A stretch of 64,000 nt of DNA from Rhizophagus irregularis. Lineage: Eukaryota; Glomeromycota; Glomeromycetes; Glomerales; Glomeraceae. The stretch is from contig NC_089449.1 of assembly GCF_026210795.1 (NCBI RefSeq), positions 186,001 through 250,000 of the forward strand. Direction: 5' to 3'. Shown here one piece after another: positions 12,176 through 22,246 of this stretch (within the stretch, counting starts at the first letter, position 1; each line of letters starts with the position of its first letter). The translations under genes were made by a program, and so were the position numbers. The notes beneath the pieces are model-generated. The model had not been told where the DNA came from, ran no database searches, and saw nothing but the letters and a program-made list of their open reading frames with translations.

Positions 12176-12837
12176 CCTGTTTAATAAGGATTATTAGGTA
12201 AGGTTTGAAACGAGTTATTATTATTATTATCTTTGTTACATATAAATAAAAGAAGAACTTTTAGGTATTAGAACATAACTTTTTATGGAATATAATATAA
12301 TGATGTGAAACTTCATTATACATATATGTACATATAATATTTATTTGGTAATGATGAAACGCAAACAAAAAAAAAATAAAAAAATAATAATAATAAAATT
12401 TTTTTTTTATCCAATCGTTTAAAATACGGAAAATTTTTTTAGGCAACCCAGAAAAGTTTAAAATATTTTAAATTATTGGGTTTGGGTTTTAAATCGAGTT
12501 TTAGAATTTTAATTTTAAGTTTCATAAAAAAAAAAATATGGAACAATCTAAAAAAAGTTTTTTTTAGAAATTTGATCGTCACTCGAACAATAAGAATTGT
12601 TGGTGGTACTATTGTACTATTGTTTAATTACTTTTTAAATGAAAAAAGAATTACGTATCAATTTGATCGACAGAGCGCAGCATAAATATTATTCACATAT
12701 TAGAGACAATCCTGAAAAATTTTGAGTTATAAATTATCTTAAATATGATATGAATGAACGTATAAATGGTAATAAATGCATCAAATTGTCTCGGTATCCA
12801 TTATTAGAAATGAGCGACTTTCTATAGTTTCGGCACG

Positions 12838-12845
12838 TATAAATA
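12838..12845 (+). promoter_or_regulatory. TATA-box-like TATAAATA upstream of the BTB gene
   Basis: TATAAATA lies 191 nt before the ATG at 13036. It is followed by an A- and CT-rich leader that ends in a T10A11 tract right before the start codon. The position suits a core promoter with a leader of roughly 160 nt, but no transcript start can be seen. Confidence 0.4.
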
Positions 12846-13035
12846 TGCTTCACCGCGACGAAGATTTCTTGCAACAAAAAATTTAAAAATTCAAATAATA
12901 ATAAAAAACAAATAAAAAAACAACAAATCTATAAAAAGCTCAAAGCAAATACCAAAAAAAAAACAAAAATCAAATTTCTCTTTTTTTCCCCCTCAATTAA
13001 AAAAACACACTTTTTTTTTTAAAAAAAAAAACATC

Positions 13036-13446
13036 ATGTCTGTTGTCGAAGGAATTCCAGCTCCTTATTACGTTACTTGTTTACATGAAGAAGGACGAAG
13101 TTATTACAATAATAAAAATCATGCATTTGAATTAAGAGTAAATGGTATTGATAGATCATTCTTCGTACATTTAGAATATCTTACCTCTCAATCAACATTC
13201 TTTCGAGATAATTGTACCGACGTAAAAGAAGGTGATCTAGTGGTAATTGATGTACCATCTCCCGAGACATTTGAGCCAATTATTGAATATTTATATTTTG
13301 GAAATGGTGATAAATGGTATGATACCATGACTATTGATAATTATGGTGATGTTTATCATAACGTTGAATACCTCGGTTTAGACGATAACGCAAAATCAAT
13401 TTGTCTTGCATTTTATCAAGCAAATCAATCCAGTTTAGAGGCGTAA
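13036..13446 (+). CDS. Small stand-alone BTB/POZ-domain protein
   Basis: This intronless 136-aa protein consists almost entirely of one BTB-like fold. Residues about 34-105 read FELRVNGIDRSFFVHLEYLT, SxSTFFRD, then VVIDVPSPETFEPIIEYLYF, the usual sequence of a mobilisable ligand-binding edge, the dimer interface and the Pro-containing PETFEPIIEYLY helix. BTB proteins normally dimerise or recruit substrates to Cullin-3; here no Kelch, MATH, TLDc or DNA-binding partner domain follows, and the last 30 residues are a short helical tail. The start is chosen because it is the first ATG after a clear leader (TATA-like box at 12838) and the BTB core begins soon after. AATAAA occurs at 13482, 36 nt after the stop. 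It is probably an adaptor or regulatory short BTB protein; the partner is unknown. Confidence 0.8.
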   Translation: MSVVEGIPAPYYVTCLHEEGRSYYNNKNHAFELRVNGIDRSFFVHLEYLTSQSTFFRDNCTDVKEGDLVVIDVPSPETFEPIIEYLYFGNGDKWYDTMTIDNYGDVYHNVEYLGLDDNAKSICLAFYQANQSSLEA

Positions 13447-15272
13447 AAAAAATTATAGAAAAAAATAGATAGATCTATACAAATAAAAGTAGCTCTTCTA
13501 GTTCTGCAATTGTAATTTTATTCATATATACAGTATATATTATTTCAACAATCAAAAAAAAAGAAAAAAAATAGCTTTTAAAAAAAAAAGGACATTTTCG
13601 CATAAATTCACGTTTTTAATTTCATCAGATTGTTAAAAAAAAAAAGAAGAAATAGTTCATTTCGTGTTTATTAAATTTTCTTTTCTTTTCTTTATTTTTT
13701 TTTTCTTATTTGTAATTTTTTATTCATTTTTCTTTTCATTTTTTCCTGCATTTGAATTCAATAAAATTCTATTTTGTTTTAAAAAAAAATGATCTTTTAA
13801 AATTTTTTAAAATATTATTTAAACAATGTGGATAATAACGTCTTTCACGTTGATTATGAGTTTCATTTTCTCTAATTTTTGCGTTTTCTAAGTGTTTCAG
13901 GATGAATAAATACAGGCTGGCTATCCATTTTACATTTTTAATTTATTATTTTAACACAAGATATGTTATATTTTTTCATTTATTATATTTTTTTCGTTTA
14001 TTATAAATGAATCTTAAATTACATGAAGAAATAATTTAAAAACAACTAAATTTATTATATACAGTACATCTTATGAAGGTTAAAATAAAGTTTAATTCTA
14101 AGCTAATATCAAAATTAATAAGCTAATAGTATAAAAAGTATTAAGCTTATATATGTCACGTGTATATAAGTCACGTGTGGGACAGACAAACTTTTGCGTA
14201 GAATGTAAAAGTCCTCCACTTCGCTTCGGACAAAAATATGGCTATTTATACGTATCCCTATTTGATTACACATAACATACATTGGAGCTAGTGTAATCTT
14301 ATCAAAACTAAACACTATACTATGATATAATAAATACGTATTAATTTCTTCGGTGCTGGTAGTAGCTTTTTTAAATTTCTGGGAATTAATAACACCTGAT
14401 AAAGAAGTGCAAACCTTATATTTGATCTAATCTTACCTAATAATTCTATGAATTCAATATTTTATCTTTTTCACATCCTAATATGAAACCTTCTAATTTC
14501 CTGACTTTACACCGTCTTTTACTCCATCTTCTTTACTAATTTCTACAAACCTATAAACAATATTAAGGATATTAACTGAAAATTATAAATAATTAAATTA
14601 TCGGCAAAATATGAAACTAACGTTGATTCAAGATTTACTCACTATCACCATGCGCCAACATCCATTCATCAGTAGTAGTGACTTTTTTTTCGTACGACCT
14701 TCCTAGCATCAGGAAGGTGAACAACTTAAAATTTAGCGGGACTTTTACTAAGGTTAATGTTGATTTATTTTCGACATTGGGTATCTCATATAGTATAACT
14801 AACAACATTATTTTTGTTTATCCAGAATATTGATGATTGGGATAAATTAAATCAGATCATGGACTTATTAATGTTGGGATGCTGTGTTAATATACTGTTC
14901 GTATAGTTTGTAAACCGGTGTAGTCCGTAGGCATTCCATTTTGCTTTGTAAAGCAAACTTACATAATAATTTCTTTGGTTACCCACACTGGAGTGGCTGG
15001 ACTCATGTTAACGATTTTTGTGTAATTTCGGATGAATAAAATTATAGTCAAAAAATAATGGTGAATCGCAAAAGCATTTAAAGTTTCGAGTTTATTCAAT
15101 GTGACCCAATTCTCGAAGATGCTCTGGAATAATTCTTCGTGATACTAAACATACTCTAATTCTTTTTCGCATAATTCTTTTTTGAGTTGATCCCTTTATT
15201 GCTGTTTGATAAAATTTTTGGAATTTCTGTGGAAGAATTCGATATATTTTTCATGTTTGGGATAGGGTTGGA
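13447..15272. other. Intergenic, no supported gene
   Basis: The 3' flank of the BTB gene contains poly-A-signal-like AATAAA words (13482 and near 13761), followed by AT-rich DNA with only short random frames. An 8-bp perfect hairpin, ACCTTCCT / AGGAAGGT with a 6-nt loop, lies at 14697-14718. I see nothing else of note. Confidence 0.5.
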
Positions 15273-15346
15273 TTAGTCCAGTCCAGTCCAGTCCGGTCTG
15301 GTCCCAAAAGACTGATCTTTCAGCCTGGACCGGACTGGACTAGACC
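15273..15346. repeat. Inverted repeat built from TCCAG pentamers
   Basis: The left arm contains TAGTCCAGTCCAGTCCAG and then TCCGGTCTGGTCC, ending at about 15304. The right arm GGACCGGACTGGACTAGACC (15328-15347) is its near reverse complement, with about 23 nt between. The arms consist of TCCAG units, so the structure may be a microsatellite that fell on both strands or the terminus of a small element. Confidence 0.6.
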
Positions 15347-15669
15347 AATTAATATTTAGAAAATCTGTCCCACGATGCATTTAATTAATGAAAAGTTTAA
15401 TAATTGAAAAAATTTATTTAATTTTTAGTAAAATTCACATGAATTATAAATTAAATCCATTTCGTTTTAATCGATTTAATTATAAATAAAGTAAAAAATT
15501 TAAATGTCTAAACGTACAAAATTCGCTAAATATAATTTAATAAAGAATTCTCATTTAGATTAAATATTTAAAAATTTGATTTATTACTATGTAGCAACCT
15601 CAATACAATAATTTCAAAGACATCAATTAAAAAAAGATATCAATTGACCAATTAACAAATGGCTTCACG

Positions 15670-15902
15670 AGGACCCCGAGCAATACTGAAATAGGTAACA
15701 AGAAATAAACGCGTAGAATAGGCCAAACCATGAAAATCTTTCCCTTTTTAGATAATTTTCGATAATGTTGGTCAGAATTTTATTACTTATTTTATAATAT
15801 CTGACTGACATTATCATAATTCCGGCCCTGAAAAATTACGTAGAGCTAATAGTAAATTTTTGCTAATTTCCTATGACCTATTTATATATTGCTCGGGGTC
15901 CT
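15670..15902. mobile_element. 233-bp MITE with imperfect TIRs and an 8-bp target duplication
   Basis: The element begins AGGACCCCGAGCAATACTGA (15670) and ends TATTGCTCGGGGTCCT (15902). The terminal inverted repeat is perfect for 16 bp and continues imperfectly to AAATAGGT. Both sides carry a perfect direct repeat, GCTTCACG, at 15662-15669 and 15903-15910. An 8-bp duplication is what hAT-type transposases make. The interior has no coding capacity, so the element is non-autonomous. Removing it and one target copy rejoins DNA beside the hAT transposase fragment at 15955-16179. Confidence 0.85.
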
Positions 15903-15954
15903 GCTTCACGAATCCAACTTTTCAAGCACAATGTTACTCTAGCTATTTTAGCAT

Positions 15955-16179
15955 TCAATGGCGAAAAAGCTTTTTCTGATGCCACGCTCGTGCAGTGTTG
16001 TTGCGTAGATTTTGAAAGAAATTTCGCGTCTCCTCTATAATATCATCTGTTTCTCCTGTTGTATTTTCTGCAAGTAAATCGGTCAAATTTAATACTAAAT
16101 TTTTTGCATTAGTTTTTTCGATTTTATCTTCAAATGCAGAGAATTTCACCCTTGGATCTAATAATAAAGAAATTTGCAA
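15955..16179 (-). pseudogene. hAT-family transposase fragment
   Basis: On the minus strand a 74-residue frame reads ISLLLDPRVKFSAF near its start. The LLDPRxKF motif is characteristic of the C-terminal half of hAT transposases, ahead of the dimerisation region. The frame starts at a TTG and has an in-frame stop just upstream, and no DDE core or BED finger is visible nearby, so this is a relic. It lies 45 bp from the target duplication of the MITE at 15670-15902. Confidence 0.6.
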
Positions 16180-17600
16180 AGATTACGCTGCAAAAAGCTC
16201 TTATCATTAAATATCGAGATAAATGGTCCTTAATACTGAGAAAAAAATGAACGAACGTCACCATGAGTTGGATAACTAGATGTTAAAAGGAAGCAGATTG
16301 CACGTTCGATTAACTTAAAAAAACCATACTAGCATCCTAATTTTATAAGTTTCTGCAATACTATTATTGAAAGATATGCTGAAAGGATACTTACATCAAT
16401 ATTAATACGATCAACATCGCCAAAATACGAACATTTGAATCATCAGCGGCAAGTAATTCAAAGCAAGCTCCATTCATTTCCACTTTTCCGACATGTAAAA
16501 GGTGGAATTCCACCTTGTATTAAAGTCTAACTTGGATACTAGATATTCGATTCCTTTACTTTACATAATGTTTTTAACGAGCCACGTACCGGCTGAGAGA
16601 ATTTAATGTAAAACATTAGAAATCTTACTTTCTTAACGGACTCACTCATCGGGAAAAATGTACCCAAAAAATCATGCTAATCGCTTATTTAGTTAGATTA
16701 TATCACATATACCTCGTCTTTATTGGTTGCAAGTGTGAAGAGTCTTTACGATTATCATATAATATGGTAAGGTTACGCATCAATTCTTACTGAACTGGCT
16801 TATTAATCAATCCCTTACCATGATATTGTAACTGATATTGTAGGTATAAATAGGCCAACATTAGTGCTTTATGTCTATACTTATCGCCGTCAGAATTAAT
16901 TACGGCACGCGGACGAATGGACGACTTTCGAATACATTCCTATCAAGAGCTTAGATTGATGATTTGTCTTTTATCAATATATTAATTTTTCTTGTTTAAT
17001 TTTCTTTTGTTTTAAATTTATTTTTTATTTTTATCATCAATAATTTTTTAGTTAATCAATTTTATTACGATAAGATACAAGCATGTAGAGTATAGGAAAT
17101 AGAAAATGAAAAACATAGGATAATATTAGAAAATCAAAAAAAATTTATATAGAACTAGGCGTAACCCGTCGTGTTGCGCCGGGGATGATACTTGCTCATC
17201 AAGTAAGAGAGTAATAATAACGCACTTATATTTAATTTGCAATGCAGTGTGAATAGGTCTAGTTTTTATTATTATTATGATGGTATTAGTAGGAAATAAA
17301 TGTAATAAATTACACAATTTATATGATTATACAAATAACAATGATTTGTGTGCAAGTGTTATACAGTATATGAAGTAATATTATTAAATGCAAATTTTAT
17401 TTATCACACGAAACAAATGTTACAGTACTGTGAAATTTACAAATTCATTACAAAAACAATTTTGTATAAGTAGTTTATTGTTACATTGTCACAAAAAAAA
17501 ATCTTTTGTTTTATCTTAAAAAATTCCATTGTAGCATTAAAAAAAATTACATCCTCTAGAAAGAAAAATATCTCACTAATTAATATGAAAAAAAAATTCT
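16180..17600. other. Intergenic, no supported gene
   Basis: AT-rich DNA with a perfect 18-bp palindrome, AAGGTGGAATTCCACCTT, at 16499-16516. A locally GC-rich patch near 17160-17185 (ACCCGTCGTGTTGCGCCGGG) looks like repeat-derived sequence; the word ATATAGAACTAG beside it recurs near 18423. I support no gene here. Confidence 0.45.
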
Positions 17601-17664
17601 CAGAAAAATTAATTATAACGATCTATTGTCACCAGAAAAATTAATTATAACGATCTATTGTTAC
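17601..17664 (+). repeat. Tandem duplication of 32 bp
   Basis: Two adjacent 32-bp copies (17601-17632 and 17633-17664) starting CAGAAAAATTAATTATAACG differ at one base near their ends. Confidence 0.9.
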
Positions 17665-17809
17665 AAAAAATAAATAAATAAGTAATTAGGTTAGTCTATT
17701 ATTGAGCCTGATACAAAAAAATATTATTATTAATAATAAGAATTGGGAAAAAAGGCAATTGCCATGACGCCGCAACATCGATTTGATCACCCATCCAAAC
17801 CTAAATGGT

Positions 17810-18360
17810 GAAAGAATGTATTTGGGAAAAAAAATTCGGTTTGAAAGAATAAAGCCAAACCGAAAAAAAAAATTTGAAAAAATAAAAATGAAAAAAAAAT
17901 TTGTGGGGAGGAACAAAGAGAAAAATCGGATTGAAAAAAGAAACCGAAAAGGAAAAAATAAAGAAAAAATAAAAAAGAATTTGAAAGAAAAAGAAAAAAA
18001 AATTTGGGGGAAAAGAAAAAGGATAAAGAAAGAGATCGGGTTTAAAAAAAATAAGTACCGAAAAAAAAATTCTGCAAAAAAAAGGACAATAATTTGGTCC
18101 AAAAGACCAAATAACGTTAATAGATTATTTAATAAGAATAATTTTTCGGTTTTGGAAAAAAAACCAAATCTAAACAGGAAAAGAATGAAAAAAAAACAGA
18201 GGAAAAAATGAAATTAAAAAAAAGGAAAAGAAAAAGGTAAGAGAAAATCTGAAAAAAAAGAAAGAACCATTTGTAAAAGATCGGTCCAAGAAAAAAAAAA
18301 TGAAAATTAAAAAGAAGTGGAACCGAAAAAAAAAATCCGATTAAAAATTTCTTAACCGGA
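17810..18360 (+). repeat. Homopurine, A/G-rich low-complexity tract
   Basis: About 550 nt are almost pure A and G on the plus strand, with scattered CCGAAAAAAA-like and GGTTT words. Frames stay open on both strands (142 and 138 codons) because the composition lacks stop codons, not because they are coding: the predicted products are almost only Lys/Arg/Asn on one strand and Phe/Leu/Ser on the other. Tracts like this can form triplex or unusual chromatin structures. Confidence 0.8.
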
Positions 18361-19131
18361 ATTGATAAAGAATACGGATCAGCAATTCAAAAATTAGGCT
18401 AATCTAACCCCAATTTTTTAATTATATAGAACTAGCAATTTTATTTTCAAAAGCAATAGATAAAAAATTAAAGAGCACCGATGATGTAATGATGACGTGT
18501 ACAATAACGCAAATTTTCGTCATAAGCAACACGGGTCACTGTAACGATTAATTAAAAAGGAAATTTATAAATAGTCTATCAAGAAAACGAATAAGATTTA
18601 ATGTCGCCCTTATTTGAGACCGCCAATCAGATATTAACCACCCCACTTAACATACTTTCCTCCAACCTCCGATAAAGTATGCGTATTGCGATTGTATTTT
18701 ATATTTGGCAATTTCAATGACTTTTTTGAGGATCCTTATCATAGTCCTGCCATGCATTAAATTACAATGATTGATTTTTTTTTTAGTGAAAACATTTTGT
18801 CAAAAGATTTTTAAAGTCCCAATTTCATCCAAAAAATTACCCATTCAAATTTTTTATAAGTATTAATTAATAAATAGTAATTACAAAATTTGACGTTCAA
18901 TTAAAAGTATTATAACATATTGTTATTTTTCAAAATTCATAAAATCAAATATTTAAACATTAATTTTTATGTCGGTAAAGCAGATAAAATAGTGAAATTA
19001 ATTATATGTGCTTATAAATTAAAAAATACTGTCAGAGTTAATGTTCAAGAAAGAAAAAATATTATAAATCGATTTATGCTTATCTTGTGGATTGGTAATA
19101 TAAGGTTCCGGGCAATACAGAATTTGTATGA

Positions 19132-20262
19132 AAGGAAGACGTAAAGAAAGGGCCTAAAAGAAAAAGACCTAGAAGACCTAGAAGACCTAGAAGACCTAGA
19201 CAGAGATATGATAAACCTAAAAAAGATGACGAAAAAAAATAAAATGAAACACCACACACACAAACCCACTCCCAACCCACACTCCCAACCCACACTCCCA
19301 CACCCACTCGCACTCCCAACCCACACTACCCGCATACCTAAAGAGTGACGTAAAGAAAAAGGGCCTTAAAGGAGATCTAATAACGAGAAGACCTAGACAG
19401 AGATAAGATAAACCTAAAAAAGATGACGAAAAAAAATAAAATGAAACACCACACACACAAACCCACTCCCAACCCACACTCCCAACCCACACTCCCACAC
19501 ACACACTCCCACACCCACACTCCCACACCCGCACTCCCAACCCACACTCCCACACCCACTCGCACTCCCAATCCACACTCCCACACCCACACTTTCACAC
19601 CCACACTCCCAACCCACACTCCCACACCCACTCGCACTCCCAACCCACACTCACCTGCACTCCCAACCCACACTACCCGCATACCTAAAGAGAGACGTAA
19701 AGAAAAAGGGCCTTAAAGGAGATCTAATAACGAGAAGACCTAGACAGAGATAAGATAAACCTAAAAAAGATGACGAAAAAAAATAAAATGAAACACCACA
19801 CACACAAACCCACTCCCAACCCACACTCCCACACCCACTTGCACTCCCAACCCACACTCCCACACCCACTTGCACTCCCACACCCGCACTCCCAACCCAC
19901 ACTCCCACACCCACTTGCACTCCCAACCCACACTCCCACACCCACACTCCCAACTCACACTCCCACCCACACCCGCACTCCCAATCCACACTCTCACACC
20001 CACACTCCCAACCCACACTCCCACACCCACTCGCACTCCCAACCCACACTCACCTGCACTCTCAACCCACACTACCCGCACACCTAAAGAGAGACGTAAA
20101 GAAAAAGGGCCTTAAAGGAGATCTAATAACGAGAAGACCTAGACAGAGATAAGATAAACCTAAAAAAGATGACGAAAAAAAATAAAATGAAAAACCACAT
20201 ACACAACCCACACTCCCAAACCACACTACCCACATACCTAAAGAAAGACGTAAAGAAAACCA
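19132..20262 (+). repeat. Composite minisatellite: C-rich CCCACACTCC arrays inside a longer tandem unit
   Basis: Four successive higher-order copies share a purine-rich segment (from ACCTAAAGAG: GACGTAAAG, GGGCC, AAGACCTAGACAGAGAT, AAACCTAAAAAAGATGACG) followed by a C-rich array of words such as CCCACACTCCCAACC and CCCACTCGCACTCC. ACCTAAAG anchors lie at 19336, 19683, 20082 and 20236, so unit lengths are about 347, 399 and 154 bp; arrays differ in repeat number. The first copy carries AGAAGACCT repeated in tandem (19165-19200). In the first copy one frame reads KKGPKRKRPRRPRRPRRPRQ, then ends at TAA before the C-rich part; later copies do not keep this frame. The C-rich strand is nearly free of G over hundreds of bases. 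I interpret it as non-coding satellite. Confidence 0.85.
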
Positions 20263-22246
20263 CACTAAAGTGTGTGAGTGAAGCGTATGAGTGAGGTATC
20301 TTATATATAAACAAAATAAAGTTAAAAATAATAAAAATAAAATAATTTTTAATTTAAAAAAGAAACTTTTTGAAAATATCCTCCGCGTAGTTTTTGAAAC
20401 GCCAAAAAGGATAAGAAAATCACGAAGATGAGTTACTATGTGAAAAAAAAAGTTTTCATTTGAGCTTTTTTCTTGAAAAAAAAAGAAACATTATTTTTTT
20501 TTTATGGGTTACTATGCTAAGGGGAAGAAAAGGATATTTTTTAAAAAAATTTTTTGATGGAGAGGTATTTGTATAAAAAAAATTGGCATACAAAAATTTT
20601 TTTTTCTCACGGAGTTTTGCGAGTTTGAGTAAAATCGCGTCATGATGTAAGAGATGACTCATGATTATTGATCATGTGATCATGTGATGAAAAAATAAGC
20701 TGGATCATGCATAAAATTTCGAAGGTCCGCAAAATAGTATTTGCAAGTGAATTCAAAACATATATTAATAAAGCATTCCCATATCGGATTTTATTTTTTA
20801 AAAGTGTGTTCTGCATGTGTCAATAATATGACATATTATAGTACTTTTTGCCAAACATCACGGAAATAATTTGCTATAACGGTTAGATTATCCCGAGGAT
20901 ACTGCGCTGTTTCTTCGGCGCAATATTGACGAACCTACTGGACAGCTCATCAGAAAAAAATAATATTTTTCAGGATAAATAAATATGTATGCATTAATAA
21001 ATTTATAATTAAATTCGCATATGTTTTATATAACTCGTGTGCATAAACTAATTGAAAAATGCTTTTTAATTTGTAAAATTACTATATAACAAATTATGCA
21101 ATATAATTTATAATGATACTATAAAGAAATGATCCCGCTACAATAGATTAAAGTGCGTCTTAGGCGACAGTTCCTGCAAAGTAATATCATTTTTGTGTTC
21201 TTGTGTTGATTGCACGAGACCTGATCGGTAGATCGCTTCTCCAGGACGCTAGATGGGACCACACGATCGTCTCTGCGCAATTGCCACCGTTCTTGATTTT
21301 CTATCAAATTCATGTTCCTGTCTCGGGAAAAAGACGATTGTATCTCATGATGAACTCCTGTCCCTATCAGTGTTGTCCCGAACGAGATCTTCAAGGTTTT
21401 TTGTCGTTTTTTGTTGTCGGTATGTCGTCTTCTACTTCGTCTGCCTCTAAAATCAATATCCACTTCGTGAGAATTATTTGCCGGTTGTTTCTGGAGTATC
21501 AAATAATCTTTAATGCGGCATTTGCTTAAAGAAAACACGACAATATTTGAACATACTTGTAAGGTTTTTGTATGTCCTTGACAATTTTTTTTTTAAAAAA
21601 AAAAAATTTATGATGCATAAATTATTTTAGTTGCACATAAAATTTCGTCTATTACACATCATTACGTCCAAATAATTCCGAATATTTACCGATAAAGTAT
21701 TTGAAAGAATACATAAAATATTAACAAAAATTTATCTCACATTCTTTTTTTAAAAATTTCTATTTATTTTATTGAGGAAAAAAAAAAACTTTCACATATA
21801 ATTATGTAAGAAACTTTATGAAATATATATGTAAATGTGATTTACGATGACGCTAGCGCAACATTTAAACAAAATGAGCTAGTTAATAGCCATTTCCAGT
21901 AATATCGTCACTTCGTAGAATCTCTGGCTACATTCGTACAAAAAAAATAACGTGTCTGTAATGGTATAAGATGAATCGCATGCTTGACTCTTTGAGCCGA
22001 TGTTTTACACCTACAGTTTCTCACTAGAGGCAAGCACAGAAACAAACAGCGATGGACTTCTAGTGACACAATATTTTTTTGTCCAATCATCGTGACATCA
22101 TTCAAAGTAAGTATTCTGTCAAAATTAAGAGCAGTAAATGAAAAACACCAGACAGGTAAAACTCACTTTAATTATTTCCAAATACGATGTCTTACATGTT
22201 TGCGAGTAGGTGATGATTATACATGTCAATATCATGAATAATAAAC
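20263..22246. other. Intergenic, no supported gene
   Basis: A somewhat GC-richer patch at 21180-21520 stays open on both strands (139 codons minus without ATG, 108 plus), with no family I recognise. A T10A12 tract lies at 21585-21606. The stretch 21901-22203 is related to DNA at 27673-27843 (see that entry) and forms the 3' flank of the protease gene. Confidence 0.45.

Noticed and set aside
17686-18211. Frames of 138 (minus) and 142 (plus) codons
   Set aside because: They lie in a homopurine tract; composition alone explains the lack of stops.
19045-20314. Many overlapping frames of 63-132 codons on both strands
   Set aside because: They come from a C-rich, stop-poor satellite that is open in almost every frame; the products are Thr/Pro/His or Gly/Val/Trp repeats.
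21119-21538. 139-codon minus frame and 108-codon plus frame
   Set aside because: The minus frame has no ATG, both strands are open in a GC-richer patch, and I recognise no family. It might be a decayed exon but cannot be supported.
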